Positions 35,840 through 48,370 of a stretch of 64,000 nt of DNA are shown here, one piece after another; positions within the stretch are counted from its first letter, which is position 1, and every line of letters starts with the position of its first letter. A program made the position numbers and the translations under genes. The notes under the pieces are model-generated. The model searched no databases. It was not told the origin of the DNA and worked only from the letters and a program-made list of their open reading frames with translations. This stretch comes from Mytilus galloprovincialis (lineage: Eukaryota > Mollusca > Bivalvia > Mytilida > Mytilidae), in assembly GCF_965363235.1 (NCBI RefSeq), contig NC_134844.1, forward strand, positions 78,771,244-78,835,243, given 5' to 3'.

Positions 35840-38185
35840 TTTTATATCTTGCAGTGCTTATCATTTTTGGTATTTCATATTTCATTTAACATATTACAGT
35901 TTTCAAGATGGTAGGCACAGGTGAAGAAAAGTTGATAGAAATAATTATTTATGGACCATAATTCATAGTACTTATTTTTTTTAAGAGTAGATGTTGTCTC
36001 TCTGCTTTTTTCTATTTCTATCTATTTACTATAGGTTTCATAATAGACAACATCACAATAAAAATGGCATAAATACGGTTTTTGTTCATTGTCGATGTGT
36101 GCAGTGATCTATAATTTATTAAAACCCGCTACATTTGGTCTGTGCCGGTGAGATGTGTTCATTGTAAAATATACTACATCAATAATTTATTTGTAAGGGC
36201 ACAACTAGATAGGGACCGTATTATTACGGTCGCTACTCGAATTTTTGCTCCAATGGCGCTAATTAGTTTAAGACGTTACAGGTTTCACAATGATTGCAAT
36301 ATTGATGTTGGTCCCTTCGATCTGTGGCTAGTTGTTGGTCATGGTCTACCTGTCTGAGCTTTAGTTGGAGTCCAAGTTTGGAATTTGATAATAAGACGCA
36401 GAGAAAAATGCTATTCCGGAAAAGTAGTCATCTATTCTCCACTGCACATCGCAGTACAAATGTCATGAACTTTAAATTTCAATTAAAAAAATCCCAACGT
36501 TGACTTTTGAGAATAATGTTAATGACTGGGTTTTTATCAATTCAAATGATATATGTTAAAAGGTATCCCGAACATGTAATGTCGGTTCCAGGTCCAGGTT
36601 AAGCCCCTAACTATAACACTTTTTAAATACGAATTTGTGGTTAGAATTCCCTTCTTCAAACTGCCATACTGTGAACACTTCTTCAAGACTTAAGCACTTT
36701 ATGGTACAGGTATTCATTTTGATAACCTCTGTATGCAATCTACAATAAGATGCACCTATACTTATTGTTTTTGAAGGTTAAAATATAACCCTTTTTACAC
36801 TAGATGGCAAGCTTGTGATAGCATCCCTAAAACAACCCTAAACACCTTATTCAACCATAGACGCCTTATGATCACCAATCTTGGATTTATTGTCTTCAAT
36901 AAGCATCAGTAGCAAAGTATTGCTCGTGCTTCTAAAAAGGGACAATCTTACATTAAAAAAAGCATATACACTTCAAGGAGGCTGGTTCGAAAAACGAATT
37001 TTAGTTTTGCTTCAATTTAAATGATGCAATAGTTTACAAGAAGTCACTTTCATATTTCAAGTGATATTTTCTGTCCCATTGAAATAAACCCACACCATGT
37101 TAACTTTCAGATGAATAGAATTTATTGTTTTAAAATTCGTTAGTAACTGTCGAATTGTCACTTTTCTATACATATCTTTAATAAGTTGTTATATTGGCAA
37201 CAGTTAATTACTTGAATACTATCACTTTTTTTTACTTTTTTTTTTGGAGGGGGCAATATGATGTTTTCTCATTTAACCAGCTTCAAGTTGTAAGCTAAGA
37301 AAAATGTTCTCCTTGACCCTGCATTAATATGTCATTGATGTAGCATCACCTTTTTATCAAAGCAATAAGTGAAGTAAGAGGAAAATTAAGTTGTTTTCCA
37401 AATGATCATGAATTATCTCATGCCATGGAGGATTGATAGGTCGTTGTATTGATGAAACAGTATCAGACATTAGATCACGTGGCCACGGTTGGCTGGTTAA
37501 ATGGGATATTGTCTTATTGACCAAGCATAATCTTTTAAGGATTCATGACTTGGTGAGTAATTGAGACTTTTCACTTTATCCCATCAATACTAAAAGTTAC
37601 AAAAGTAAATGCAAACACAGAGATATAAATCTATAATCTAATTACAAACTTCAAGAATTCAACATTTGTTGATGTCTGAAACGTTTTCATGACACTAAAA
37701 ACAGTGCATTTCCGAGGTGTAGACAAAAAAGAAAGAAAATATAACATATCATGTTATAAAAGGGCATGATTAGAGAACTGTATAGGTGAATCCACCCAAA
37801 TTATTAAAAAATCTTTACGGCATAACCATTGTGTACAGGTTTCAGAAGATTTGATTGTGATTTGAAGTGAGAGAATGGAAACGATAATATCATTAATATT
37901 TCAATTTGTTTGAAGGGGCTCAACTAAAGATCGATAAAGTTTCAGCTATCAATTTAAGAATTGATCTGCGTGTTGTGGTTGTAAGCTTTTGTGTTTAAGT
38001 TTCAGGTCATTTGGTCATTTGAACTTAAAGATAGAAAATTGAACCAATCACGCGACGTACGGATTTACGGACAGACATACGAGACGGACAAGGCTAAACC
38101 TAAATGACATTTCGACTACGGTGTGTGCATACCGACATGTTTTCCTGTATAGTAGCTTGCTGTTTCAATTCTCGTTTCATCGTCA
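35840..38185. other. Gene-poor stretch, probably intron
   Basis: No exon, RNA or clear repeat was recognised. The frame at 36142-36357 lacks support. It lies between the Ig exon and the 24-nt exon of the minus-strand receptor model. Confidence 0.4.
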
Positions 38186-38189
38186 TCTT

Positions 38190-38229
38190 TTTTTTTACTG
38201 TCCCTTTGATATCTTTCGTCCCTCTTTTA
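38190..38229 (+). repeat. Family B tail
   Basis: ACTGTCCCTTTGATATCTTT followed by CGTCCCTCTTTT is the family B right end, standing alone about 40 bp from the Ig exon donor. Confidence 0.55.
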
Positions 38230-38267
38230 TTTATAATACAACATATCTATTGATTACCTCTACTTAC

Positions 38268-38576
38268 AGATGAAAACGTCCTCTTCTAGAAGAACTTTTC
38301 TTTCACCTAGTGTTGCGCCATACACACATGAATATGAAACATTCAGATCCTGCTTATTCAGTTTTTGAATAATTAAGGTGTATCCATCATTTGAAATCTT
38401 TCCATCATACTTTTTATTTGCTCGTGCTGTTTTAATATCTATAAACAATGTGCGTTGTTTTGGAGTCCACATATCCCATCCTGCATATTTTGGACAGCAG
38501 TTAGAAACATTACAAAATAATGTTACATTTTGTCCGTAATCTGTTACCTTTTCGATTACCCTCCATTCCAACACAC
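38268..38576 (-). CDS. Ig V-like domain exon of a single-pass receptor
   Basis: A 309-base minus-strand exon bounded by TGTTTTAG and a consensus GTAAGTAG donor, phase 1 at both ends as is usual for Ig-domain exons. It encodes about 103 residues. Ig landmarks are VTDYGQNVTLFC (B strand Cys), GWDMW (core Trp region), DGYTLIIQKL (E strand) and DLNVSYSCVYG (the D-x-x-x-Y-x-C pattern and F strand Cys). Extra Cys residues in NCCPKYAG suggest a second disulphide. Several N-linked glycosylation sequons are present (NVTL, NVSN, NVSY). The ATG at 38628 that opens the longer frame lies in the upstream intron and is not a start. The signal peptide exon was not found. Probable surface recognition or adhesion receptor; ligand unknown. 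Confidence 0.85.
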
Positions 38577-38639
38577 CTAAAACATTGTAAGTAGATATCC
38601 TCTTGAAAGATAAAACTAAAGGATACATTTATATTAGCA

Positions 38640-39080
38640 CATTTATATATATATGTAACATTGACAAACTTTAAAATACTTGTTACTAATAAACTCCGAT
38701 GATGCCTTTACTATTAATCCGACGGTAGACTTTCAGAAGAATTTACTTCTTTTTTGTCAACTGCTTGATATTTTAAAGGCTCTTCAAATCATAAATTAGT
38801 TTTCAAGTTTTTTTTATACATTCTAGGTTTTCAGCATCATTAAAAGACACACGAACAAGAGAAATAACGACCAGTGCCAAATATTTAATGGTTTATTGAA
38901 ACGATATTATGTCAATAATAAATACTTTTCTATAATCATACCGGACATATAGGACTGAGTCTAAATTTAACGGTTGTTCGAAATTGACACTAAAGTTGGG
39001 ATTTAAATCTAAAATAAATTAAAGCGAGTAAAGAACGATTTCTTTAGTTTTTTAGTAAGGAACTACTTTGTTATGTGATA
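38640..39080. other. Upstream flank or intron of the Ig exon
   Basis: Searched on the minus strand for a leader exon ending in phase 1. No convincing candidate was found. Confidence 0.35.
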
Positions 39081-39089
39081 GAGGCCGTT

Positions 39090-39335
39090 TTAAAGGGGCA
39101 CTAGCTACGAGATATATGAAAAATTTAAAGTTTGATTTTTTTCTGTTCAATCAATAATGAAAGCGAATAGTGCGGTGACAGAAGTGTAAAAAGTCGTCTA
39201 GATCGCGAGTTTAATCTCCCAAATAACACACGGCTAAAATGGTCTTAACTTAAAGACAAATATGTCTTCTTTAGTTTTTGCCCTGTCGTCAGAATTTTGT
39301 ACGGTCACATTTTTCTAAAAAGTCGTTTTAATGAC
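39090..39335 (+). repeat. Family I repeat, forward copy
   Basis: Blocks GGGGCACTAGCTACGAG, AGTGCGGTGACAGAAG, TTTAATCTCCC, CTGTCGTCAGAA and GTCACATTTTT recur in reverse complement within 43190-43960. Confidence 0.65.
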
Positions 39336-39339
39336 TAGT

Positions 39340-40090
39340 AGTATATTGGAGAGTTTCAACCCACCTTTTTCAAAATGAAAAATTGTGTATGTTTGCTTTC
39401 ATTTGATTGAAATAGCTTTTCCTGAAGCTATTTGTATATGTCAAAATATTCTTTTCATTATTTTTTTTTCTTCTTCGAATCTATCAAATTTGCAAAGTTT
39501 TGACTGTTTAAAATTGAGGTAATTTTAATTGCAAATTCAGACACAAACTTTAGTTTCTTCTTCATAGTAGTAATACAAATTATCCCATAATATTTTAAAC
39601 ATATAGATTTTCATAAAACTAATAAATGATTAAAATTTCGGAACCAACATATTAAAACAAACTGTAGAAATCAATGGAAAAAGAATGGAGTAAAAAACTT
39701 CAATTTCAACACGGAACCTAATCACTTGCCTTCCGTCACATTTTGTGTTTTAGTCAATAATTTGCTCTCAACTGATATATGAAATTACTATTTTTTTCGC
39801 TATTATATACACATATTTTCAATTAAAGTGCACTGATATATGCCACATACTTTGCATATGTTTTTTTGTTAAACAACATCAAATATACTTTGTCAGAAAA
39901 GTCTTATTGTAAAACGGATAGTTTCAGTAAATATTCCGTGATATGTCAAGTCCGTTGCAACTTGCTCCATTAAGTCCAAAGAAATGACAAAAGTCGTTAA
40001 ATTTTATGCCGTGCTTAATATCCCAATAAAAACTCGACTGAAATTTGAGTCAATTTACAAGTATAGGGAAATCGATTTTTGTATCTGCAT
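39340..40090. other. Gene-poor stretch
   Basis: AT-rich. No gene, RNA or recognised repeat. Confidence 0.4.
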
Positions 40091-40091
40091 T

Positions 40092-40210
40092 GAATAAATA
40101 AAGGCAACAGTAGTATACCGCTGTTCAAAACTCATAAATCCATGGACAGAAAACAAAATCGGGATAACAAACTAAAACCGAGGGAAACGCATCAAATATA
40201 ATAAAAGATT
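40092..40210 (+). repeat. Family C repeat
   Basis: Starts with the 41-base block also found inside duplication copy 2 at 23808-23848, and continues with CATGGACAGAAAACAAAATC and CGAGGGAAACGCATCAAAT. Confidence 0.8.
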
Positions 40211-40500
40211 GGATGAGGTCAACATCAAGTTGTTTCATGAGATAGCTGTTAATTTGAAGAACTCCGTGCAGGCAGTTTATCATCGTTCATGCTAAAAAAA
40301 GTTACACAAGTAAACATATCTGTTCCCCCTTTTAGAGCGAGGAAGCTTCTAATCTGATATTTAATGACGACATACAACTATCGGACTGTTGTCCCTCAGT
40401 TTTGGGTATTTGTACGCGTTCTATAATGCAGTCGTTTAACTGGAGCGCTTAATAAAAGAAAATAGAATAGAAAAACTACTCAAGTTTGAATCAGATGAGC

Positions 40501-41470
40501 GTATGAAGAATGTTTTATCCGTGTCAGATAAAGTTAAAGTTGAAATAGTTTCCCGTCCATCTTTTAAACTTCAAGCCCTCTGTCATTTTGGTTGCAATAC
40601 AAATTATTTGCTAAAAACGAAAGAAAAAAATCCAAACCCGGGGAAGCAGATATCTCAGATCACGATACGATACTGCTTTTTACTAATTTTATATTGACTA
40701 TTGACAACGATTTAATGGTCATTCCTCATGACACCGTTACTAGATAAATATAGATCTTTGCTTCCGGTTGATTCTCATTCGAAATATTCTAACTGTAAAA
40801 TACGGCTAAACTCATTGATTTCTTCAGAAATTCAGTTGTCAAACAACTTCAACAAGTTCAAAGCAAATATAACATAAAATTTAGTAGCAAAAAAACTATT
40901 TTAGATACCATATCTGCTGCTAGTCAATTGAAAACTGACCTCAAAATCTCAATGTCAACTGTTATAGACACAAATAACGGACAGATATTTCATTCCGCTG
41001 CAATTATACTTAGAAAAGACATCAAAACTCTACAGAAGAATACCCAACTTCGGATGAATTGTCTCTTCCTTCTTCAAATCAGTCAATGCCTTCGTATCTA
41101 TTGCAATTCATTTTATGGTTACTCGATGAAACTTCATACAGCCAAGACTATTCTCAGGACATAGCACCAGATAAATTGCGTAAATGCTAAGCAATTGTTG
41201 AGTCAATCGTTTGTGTGGCCAATTTTTTTTCAATAATTTTCATTTAGAATTGGCTTTAAAAATGTACCATGAGTTTGGTTCAAAACACCTTGTTGAAATA
41301 TTGAATGCCAATAGATTTCTGCTTCTTAAAGTAAAGTGTGACGCTATCTAATGTGTTGCCAACCATGAAATTGAACGAATTCAAGATATTGTATACGTCT
41401 CGTATAATGTTTCCCCAGCATCTTTGCAGACAAGCATATGGATGTCATCACACCTTCCTAAAACGCCTTT
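40501..41470 (+). pseudogene. Decayed copy of a multicopy ORF of unknown function
   Basis: Successive plus-strand segments read as one broken protein: ALCHFGCNTNYLL near 40579; then SKYNIKFSSKKTILDTISAA and SMSTVIDTNNGQIFHSAAII through about 41040; a shift of frame near 41045; then PSYLLQFILWLLDETSYSQD to a stop near 41189; then AIVESIVCVAN; then ELALKMYHEFGSKHLVEILN near 41253 and HEIERIQDIVYVSYNVSPAS near 41370. There are at least one frameshift and two stops. The segments resemble a repetitive ORF I associate with molluscan genomes, but I cannot name a domain. It could be transposon-derived. Confidence 0.6.
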
Positions 41471-41794
41471 TAAATCTATGTTAGATGAATTGATAGGGAT
41501 GGTTTGAAGCTGGTATTTTTTTTAGGAATAAATTGTTCGAACTTCCTAAAACACCTTGTCTGTACTTGTAAAGAAAACTCAAAAAACGTGTTTGCTTTAA
41601 GCAAAACCTTTTATGTGCAGAGCTGTGGCCATGAGTGAAATGTGTAGAAATATTAAAACATGTCTTGTGACGGTTAATGAAAATGAAGATGATGGAGATA
41701 ACGGTTGATTTGGTATAAAGTTTGTTGCACTGGTACACACGGTCCCAGCCCCTATGTTAGGCGAGTGTTAAAGTTAAACCCCGCCAAATCCTGT

Positions 41795-42063
41795 ATGTGT
41801 CTGTTTCAAGTCATGGGACGGTAATGCAGTGTTTGTCGTTTATTTCTATATAATATATTTGTTTCTTTCTTATTTATTTTAATACATTAATCAGGCCGTT
41901 AGATTTTTCGTTTTTGTGTTACATTATTCATTTCGGGAATTGAAGACCACGCATTTTACTCATTGTTGAAGCCCGTACGGGACCTTGATTGTTAATTTAT
42001 GTCTCATTTGGTCTCATATGGAGAGTTTGCATTTGCAATCATATCACATCTTCTTTTTTATAT
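41795..42063 (+). repeat. Family A-related repeat, diverged
   Basis: Keeps the block order CAGGCCGTTAGATTTTTCG, CATTTCGGGAAT, GTTGAAGCCCGTACGGGACC, GGAGAGTTTGCATTTGCAA, CATATCACATCTTC. Confidence 0.55.
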
Positions 42064-42099
42064 ATGGAATACTTTTTAAATTCTCCCTCGCCCTGCTCG

Positions 42100-43185
42100 T
42101 CCGAATTTAAAGTATTTAATCTCTAATTCAATAGGCTATAAACAAGACAAACACAGATATAGGATTAGTTGCTCGCAGTAACATCTTATTTTCTCTTGCG
42201 ATACAATATTTTATTTTACTGAATTGTACATATTTCTTCAATCGAAACATTATATAAAAACATGACATATAACATTGTTCCTCTTTCGCATCGTTTCTTT
42301 TCCCCCGGTTAATGCCTCCAACGCCTGTACGTACAATAAACATAGCAGCAAATGCACATATACCTATGTGACCAACTTCAATCCGACTTAACTGCGAGCA
42401 CCTTCGATACTAATACATTTAAATCCCAAACTTTATATAGTACCTTTAAACACCACCCATAAAAACCACCAAAACTTTCCTCGTGCCTCCTGCACCTAAC
42501 ATCAAACTTATAAATAGTACATACTGTTACAAAACCAGTATCCGAACTAGTTAAACTAGTTCCCATCTGTAAATATTAACTACAAATAGCAAACGAAAAA
42601 AACCTATTTCAAACGAAATAAAATACATTGAAGTTTGTGGTTTGAAAGGGAAAAAAGGGAGATATAAGTACAAAATCTATAATGTAATAGAAATTAACCA
42701 GAGTAAAATAGACAACAACAGATAATACTATGGAAGCAGTAATAATTGTAATAAAAAACAAAAAAAGCAACGAGTAGTCTATAAAAAAAACTAAAGTATC
42801 CGCAAATTCAATGTGAGGGTAATTTGACTGTAGTGTTCTATTGCTTTGGTTTGATACCTCACCCAATATGATAGTTTAAAAAAAAATAATTTTAAAATAT
42901 TGTACTGCATGACACTTTATTTTACCTGAAATTGAAAGTTTTCATAAGGTTAAGGTGCTCTAAACATTTTATAGGTTGAAAACTTGATTTTTGAAGTTTT
43001 GTTTATAAAACGTCGTTTTGGTATTTTTTTGATAAAACAATCTCAATGACGAAGGTTTATGTATAATATCAAACATTACTAAAGCCAAAACAGTATCTTT
43101 TGTATTCAGGTAGAGTTAAGAAATAGATAAAAACGTCAAAATTGAAACCCTCTCACATTTTCACAGATTTTTACATATGACCTTT
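42100..43185. other. Gene-poor stretch
   Basis: Reverse frames at 42128-42343, 42378-42566 and 42609-42866 show no domain signature. The last is hydrophobic, as expected from AT-rich sequence. No splice-supported exon was found. Confidence 0.4.
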
Positions 43186-43189
43186 GACC

Positions 43190-43960
43190 TCGATTTAAAA
43201 AAAATGTGACTCTATCAAGTCCTGACGACAGGCATATGATTTTAGTACACAGTTTCCTTTTTGCAATGATATCTTATATAGGTGTGTGTTCGGTGGGGAG
43301 ATTAAATTCCAAAACATATGCCTTCAGTCACCGCACTAGAAATAGTGAAATTCGGTTTTTGCAGCCAAAAAGGTTCAATTTTGTCAAATTACGATAACAA
43401 TTATTGATAATTAGTAATTCACTTGCAAGTGAATGAGTCGACCTCTTTAAATCCGTATTCATGTGAACTTCAATTAAACCCCTAGCTAGAGATGGAAAAC
43501 GCATGCATTATACGTGTACTGGTTAGTTAAAAAAAAAGAATGTCAACAATGAAAGTGAAACTACGGTAAATCATTTGATTACTAATTCGATGCACATAAA
43601 ATAATTCCTATACGGTTAAAAACAATGAGAAACATCTATTTTTAATCTATAAAATAAAATCAAACAGACCTATAAAAATCCAATTGCACGTGTTGGTTTA
43701 ATCTATTCATATTTCTATTTATGTTTACATCGCTTATATGGTCATCTGAGGTCACATCGATAGTTAATAAGAAGGCGTCTGGACTAAAATACACACGAAA
43801 CGAACCTATATATTATATACCCCATGCTCTGTAAACTGTTTATTTAAGACTTTTGATAGTTTGGATAAATGTTTTACATTGTTATAAATCAAATATGAGA
43901 ATTTGAGTCAAATCGGTGACCATGAACTTGACTGCTAGTGCCCCTTGAAATAAAAGTTGC
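43190..43960 (-). repeat. Family I repeat, reverse copy
   Basis: Reverse complement carries the same ordered blocks as 39090-39335 (TCAAGGGGCACTAGCAGTC, AGTGCGGTGACTGAAG, TTTAATCTCCCC, CTGTCGTCAGGAC). It is longer, so the forward copy may be truncated or deleted internally. Confidence 0.6.
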
Positions 43961-44511
43961 GTTTCAGAATACAACTGATTGCACTCTGAAAGAGTGAGAT
44001 ACTACAAAGGTAATAATGCTAGAGAATGGAACATTCTCCCTACACGAGGTATCCAATTTAATATCTATAATTATATGAGCAAAGCTGCTAACATCCAACA
44101 TAGCTGAACGGACGCCCCAACTTTTAACCATGTTATATTGCCGGTTTTTAAAAGACCTAAAGTAATTTACTTCTATGTGTTAATGGAGAAGTAAAATGGG
44201 TATACGTTAAGGACAAAACCATAACCAAATAACCTACTTATTTATAATATTGACACGAATTATAGTTCCAGTAAAACACATTAAACTTGATATGGACACG
44301 TTTTGTGCATTGTCACTTTTGTGTGTTCATCAAAAAATTGACAAGTTTGACCATGATGACAAATGAACGCTCTGGCGCCCTTACACATTTTTTTTTTGGG
44401 GGGGGCAGGACACGTTTTTAAATGTTACATATATTACTTAACAATTATAAATTCAGGATAAAAATAAGTGAATACAATCAACATCGTTATATAAAAAGTA
44501 GCATCACAAAA

Positions 44512-44660
44512 ATACTGAACTCCGAGTAAAATTCAGAACGGAAAGTCCCTAATCAAATGGCAAAATCTAAAGCACAAACACATCAAACAATGGAAAACAA
44601 CTCTCCTATTCCTGACTTGATACAAACATTGTCTTATGTAGAAAATTGTGGATTGAACCT
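44512..44660 (+). repeat. Family H repeat
   Basis: Contains AAAATACTGAACTCCGAG, GAACGGAAAGTCCCTAATCA, ATGGCAAAATCTAAAGC and a CCTGACTTGATACA block. Same family as 55521-55700. Confidence 0.8.
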
Positions 44661-45045
44661 ACATTCCATTGTGACTGCCAATACTGTCTAATGCTACAAA
44701 GATATCTACCTTATTCAAAGCAAATCGGCGTCAGCATATAAATATACTTTAAGACAATGGTTTGTCTTTGAAATTACCTCAGGGATATTAACGATGTCTT
44801 TAAGTGAGTCAAAAGACGCTATCTAACTTGTAAAACAAATCCAAATCAATTCATGACAAATATATCTTTAGAGCAGAAACTCAAAATTTCCAGCTGCGGG
44901 AATTGTTTCAACGAAGAATGTGTCTTTAAGCTGATTTCAACTCACTGCATGATTTCAAATTGTAAATTTTATTGATAGATTAATTTCAACCGATCATTTA
45001 TAATAATTGATCTAAACATCTTTTAAACAAAATGGGAACTAATCA

Positions 45046-45062
45046 ACATATATATATATATA
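45046..45062. repeat. Short AT dinucleotide run
   Basis: About eight TA units directly before the open frame at 45066. Confidence 0.8.
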
Positions 45063-45065
45063 TGG

Positions 45066-45362
45066 TTGACCTATTATATGAACTTACCAAGGAACAAACT
45101 TCACTCTGAGGACATACCTGATCACGAGTTACTGGGCTTGAAATTGAGTTTCAATGTGTATGACATATGCAAGAAGAAGATATGGTCCTCCAAAACACAT
45201 ATTGTTAAAATGTATCCATTTGAAGACCTCATTGTGGCTGTGCCAGAGATGTACTACGCTTTCTGTATTGTCGTTTGTGTGAAGAAAATTTATGTTATCA
45301 ATTACATTGACATCTATAATACTATAATAACGAGGTCCAATTTATCAGCCGGCATCGGTTAA
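45066..45362 (+). other. Unassigned 98-codon open frame
   Basis: The frame reads, for example, MNLPRNKLHSEDIPDHELLG with mixed composition, better than most chance frames here. No domain, splice partner or repeat copy is recognised. The minus strand has a perfect GTAAGT donor at 45080-45085, but its upstream frame meets a stop within about 20 codons. Kept as an open question. Confidence 0.15.
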
Positions 45363-45364
45363 AA

Positions 45365-46585
45365 AACGACAAATCAAAGAATTCGACTTTATATTTAGCT
45401 AATATAGGAGAATTACACCACTCCAGACCCTTTTGCGTTCCACATAATTAATATTGCCAATAATTAACAAGTTTCAGGTCGAAACCGATACCGATACCGA
45501 TAGTATATTCACCTGTTACCTATTACCTTATCTGTACGTTCAGCATCTGACAGGCGCACCACCAAACGGTGTATTTGATTTTACTATATACACGGGTCAT
45601 AATCACAGTGTCTACACAACTAAATTTAATCATTGTCAAATTCTTCCCCATTGCAGTTTTTAATTAGTAAGACTTTCTAAGATAACAATACAAATACTAA
45701 ACATTTGGACTTAAAATAAGGCGTATATGTACAGTTTTCAATTTGTTAGCGGTCATGACGTAAAACACCGAATCAAAGTATTGAACTTTATTGGACAATG
45801 CTGTTGATTTAAAAATACTCAATTCCAGGACCTGAATATTACCAATAATTGAAAAGTTCCAGGTCGACGGGTTCAAACAGAAAGATTTGAAAGCAGAGAA
45901 AACTGTGTATCTTATAATCGGCACGATGTATCAAATGACAATACCAATACTAAAATAAGGCTTACGCATAGTTATATACTTTAATTCAGTCAAGGACCCG
46001 CGATATCACGGGTGTGTTCTTGTAATATATATTTTCGCTCCATGTAGGCCGTAAACATAATTATTTTCTTTAATTAATTAATTCTCTCTTAATTTCTTTT
46101 TTTTAGTTCTGCTGTGTCTTTTCCTTGTGAATACTACACAGACATTATTTTCTGTCGAGATAAAGATATGTTCAGTGATTCACTGAATACTACATAAAAA
46201 AGATTCATTTAACTATTTGACAGTACATCAAACAAAACCTAAATCATCTCAGCAAAATACACATAAATACGAAACTTACACCACATATAGTCTGACTTGG
46301 TTTATGCACAATCTAGATGTACCTCCACTCACAACTCTGCTTTGTCTACTTACTTGAGCACGGAGATAGAAACGGCACATAATTTCGAAAATAGGGTCAA
46401 AATATATTCCCTGCTAAAGAGCCGGCTTAACACTTATTTATTGGACAATGTCGTTCAAGAGGTGTCGAAGAGGGAGGAAAAAAAACAGAAAGAACAATTT
46501 AATATTTGTACTGATTTCATATTTCATCCAAGGCCTTACTACTTTTAGAGGTTTAGCGCTATACAACCAAGTTCAGTCCAACGTT
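45365..46585. other. Gene-poor stretch
   Basis: No supported gene. A near-palindrome CCCGCGATATCACGGG lies near 45998. Frames at 45454, 45697 and 46297 show no domain signature. Confidence 0.4.
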
Positions 46586-46589
46586 TTCT

Positions 46590-46730
46590 ACATCAGAAAA
46601 TGCCTGTTCAAAGTCAGGAATATGAAAGTTGTTGTCTATTCGTTTGACGTGTTTGTAATTTTGCCATTTGATTAGGGTCTTTCCGTTTTGAATTTTCCTT
46701 GGAGTTGAGAATTTTTGTGATTTTAATTTT
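46590..46730 (-). repeat. Family H repeat, reverse orientation
   Basis: GCCTGTTCAAAGTCAGGAAT, TTTGCCATTTGATTAGGG and CTTTCCGTTTTGAATTTTCC are reverse complements of the family H blocks. The open frames overlapping here are repeat read-through. Confidence 0.75.
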
Positions 46731-46734
46731 TACT

Positions 46735-47530
46735 AGCAAATGTTTTTTTTCAAAACTTGCCTTTCTTGATTGTTGACCTTATTTTTAGAAACATTAATTA
46801 TTCAAATTACCTTGTATTGTATGCAAAATAATTAAAATTAGCAATGGTAGCAAACACTTCATATTTCATAGTGGTCTGAAAAACATAAAAACATGACAAT
46901 TTTATTCTTTTCAAAAGATTTGTGTTTATATGTACACCTGTGACATCTAAAACAATTGTTGAACCGGTATGCAAATACTAAGTGGGTTAAAAATAGTTAT
47001 GCAATGAGTGAAAACTCATTTTCGAGAAACAATCAGCACAGAAGCGTTCGACTTTGCCTAAGACGACATGTTATCTTTTTTATAATAGGTCAGCTCAAGG
47101 TCGACAATAACCACAGGTACTTATACAATATTCATCTAGTTTTAATATTCAAATATTGTGTAAATATACTTTTAATATTTTTTAACTTTATTGATTAACC
47201 GATCGTCATAGTTTATGTTGAAGTTTATACAGAACTAAGAACTTACAAAAGGATAACGCAACAATACATGCATGTTTTTTATGAATTATCTTTGAACTAT
47301 CTGGTGTGTTCAAAGTTTTAACCCGGTAAACAATTCTGTCTTCCGCTGAATACACCAAGATAACGAATTTATTTCTTATGAAGCGTTCCTCTACATTTTA
47401 TATACTACGGTTTAAAATTGGATCTTTTTTTATGAAGAACGTCTACGATATATGTTTTAAACATTGATATTGCTGTAAAATGTCAATAATTCATCGTGTT
47501 ATTATTTATTGTGGGGAATCGGGGGATTTA
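46735..47530. other. Gene-poor stretch
   Basis: No gene, RNA or repeat supported. Confidence 0.4.
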
Positions 47531-47534
47531 ATGT

Positions 47535-48099
47535 GGCTCGCGGGTCTAAATCATTTATTTTTTTTATTTAATATAGGATTTCGCTATATTTTTCTATAAA
47601 AGAACTTTATCTTATACTTAATAATAGAAAAATGAAATAAAAAAATGGGGTCACCGTCCATTTACGCTCACAATCTGCCTTCGAAAGAAGCATACATTTT
47701 TGTAAAAGTACTTTTTTCTGTTGAACTGATAGGAGAAAAACAGGTAATATCGAAATAAAAAAAGAACTAAATTACAGAAATCGCTAAAATTTTACAATTA
47801 TATAGTTAATGTACGGCTTATTCGAAAACAACAATAAAAAATATAGGTCACCGATGAGTTAAAAAAGATATTTCAATTCAAATGACAAAAAATGATATTT
47901 TTGGCACCAAAGGGAGATAATTTGGAGCTTTTTCAATGCTATCTACATTTTAAAAGTCACCTGGGGCCAACACGAATTGATTTTTTGGAATAAGTCTTGT
48001 ACCATATGATAAAATAAAACCTAAACTAAAGGTAATTCATTAAATTTGTAATGAAAAATAAATGTTTATTTTTTTCTGAAAATCTTATACCCGCGAGCC
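47535..48099. mobile_element. 565-bp TIR element candidate
   Basis: GGCTCGCGGGT at 47535-47545 and its exact reverse complement at 48089-48099 end an AT-rich 565-bp segment, with imperfect pairing continuing a few bases inward. Target duplication is unclear and there is no ORF. It is probably a MITE. Confidence 0.6.
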
Positions 48100-48370
48100 T
48101 TCTTAAAGGGTCTAAATAGCACATTTTCCAATTAGTGTTTTTTTTCGACTTGTAAGTCATATCCATGGTGGTTCTTGATCTCGAATATCTATCCGATAAA
48201 TGCATCCGATTCCGTGTTCTTTTTTCACTTTCTGATAGAATGTCAAACAGGTAACATATTGATCTAGTTATTTTTCCTTAAAATTTAGTTTTGAGAAGTT
48301 ATAAAAGTTTATTTAAAAGAGATGCATTTCGTGTGAGCAGCAATCCTTCATCACGGAAATCATGATGGGA

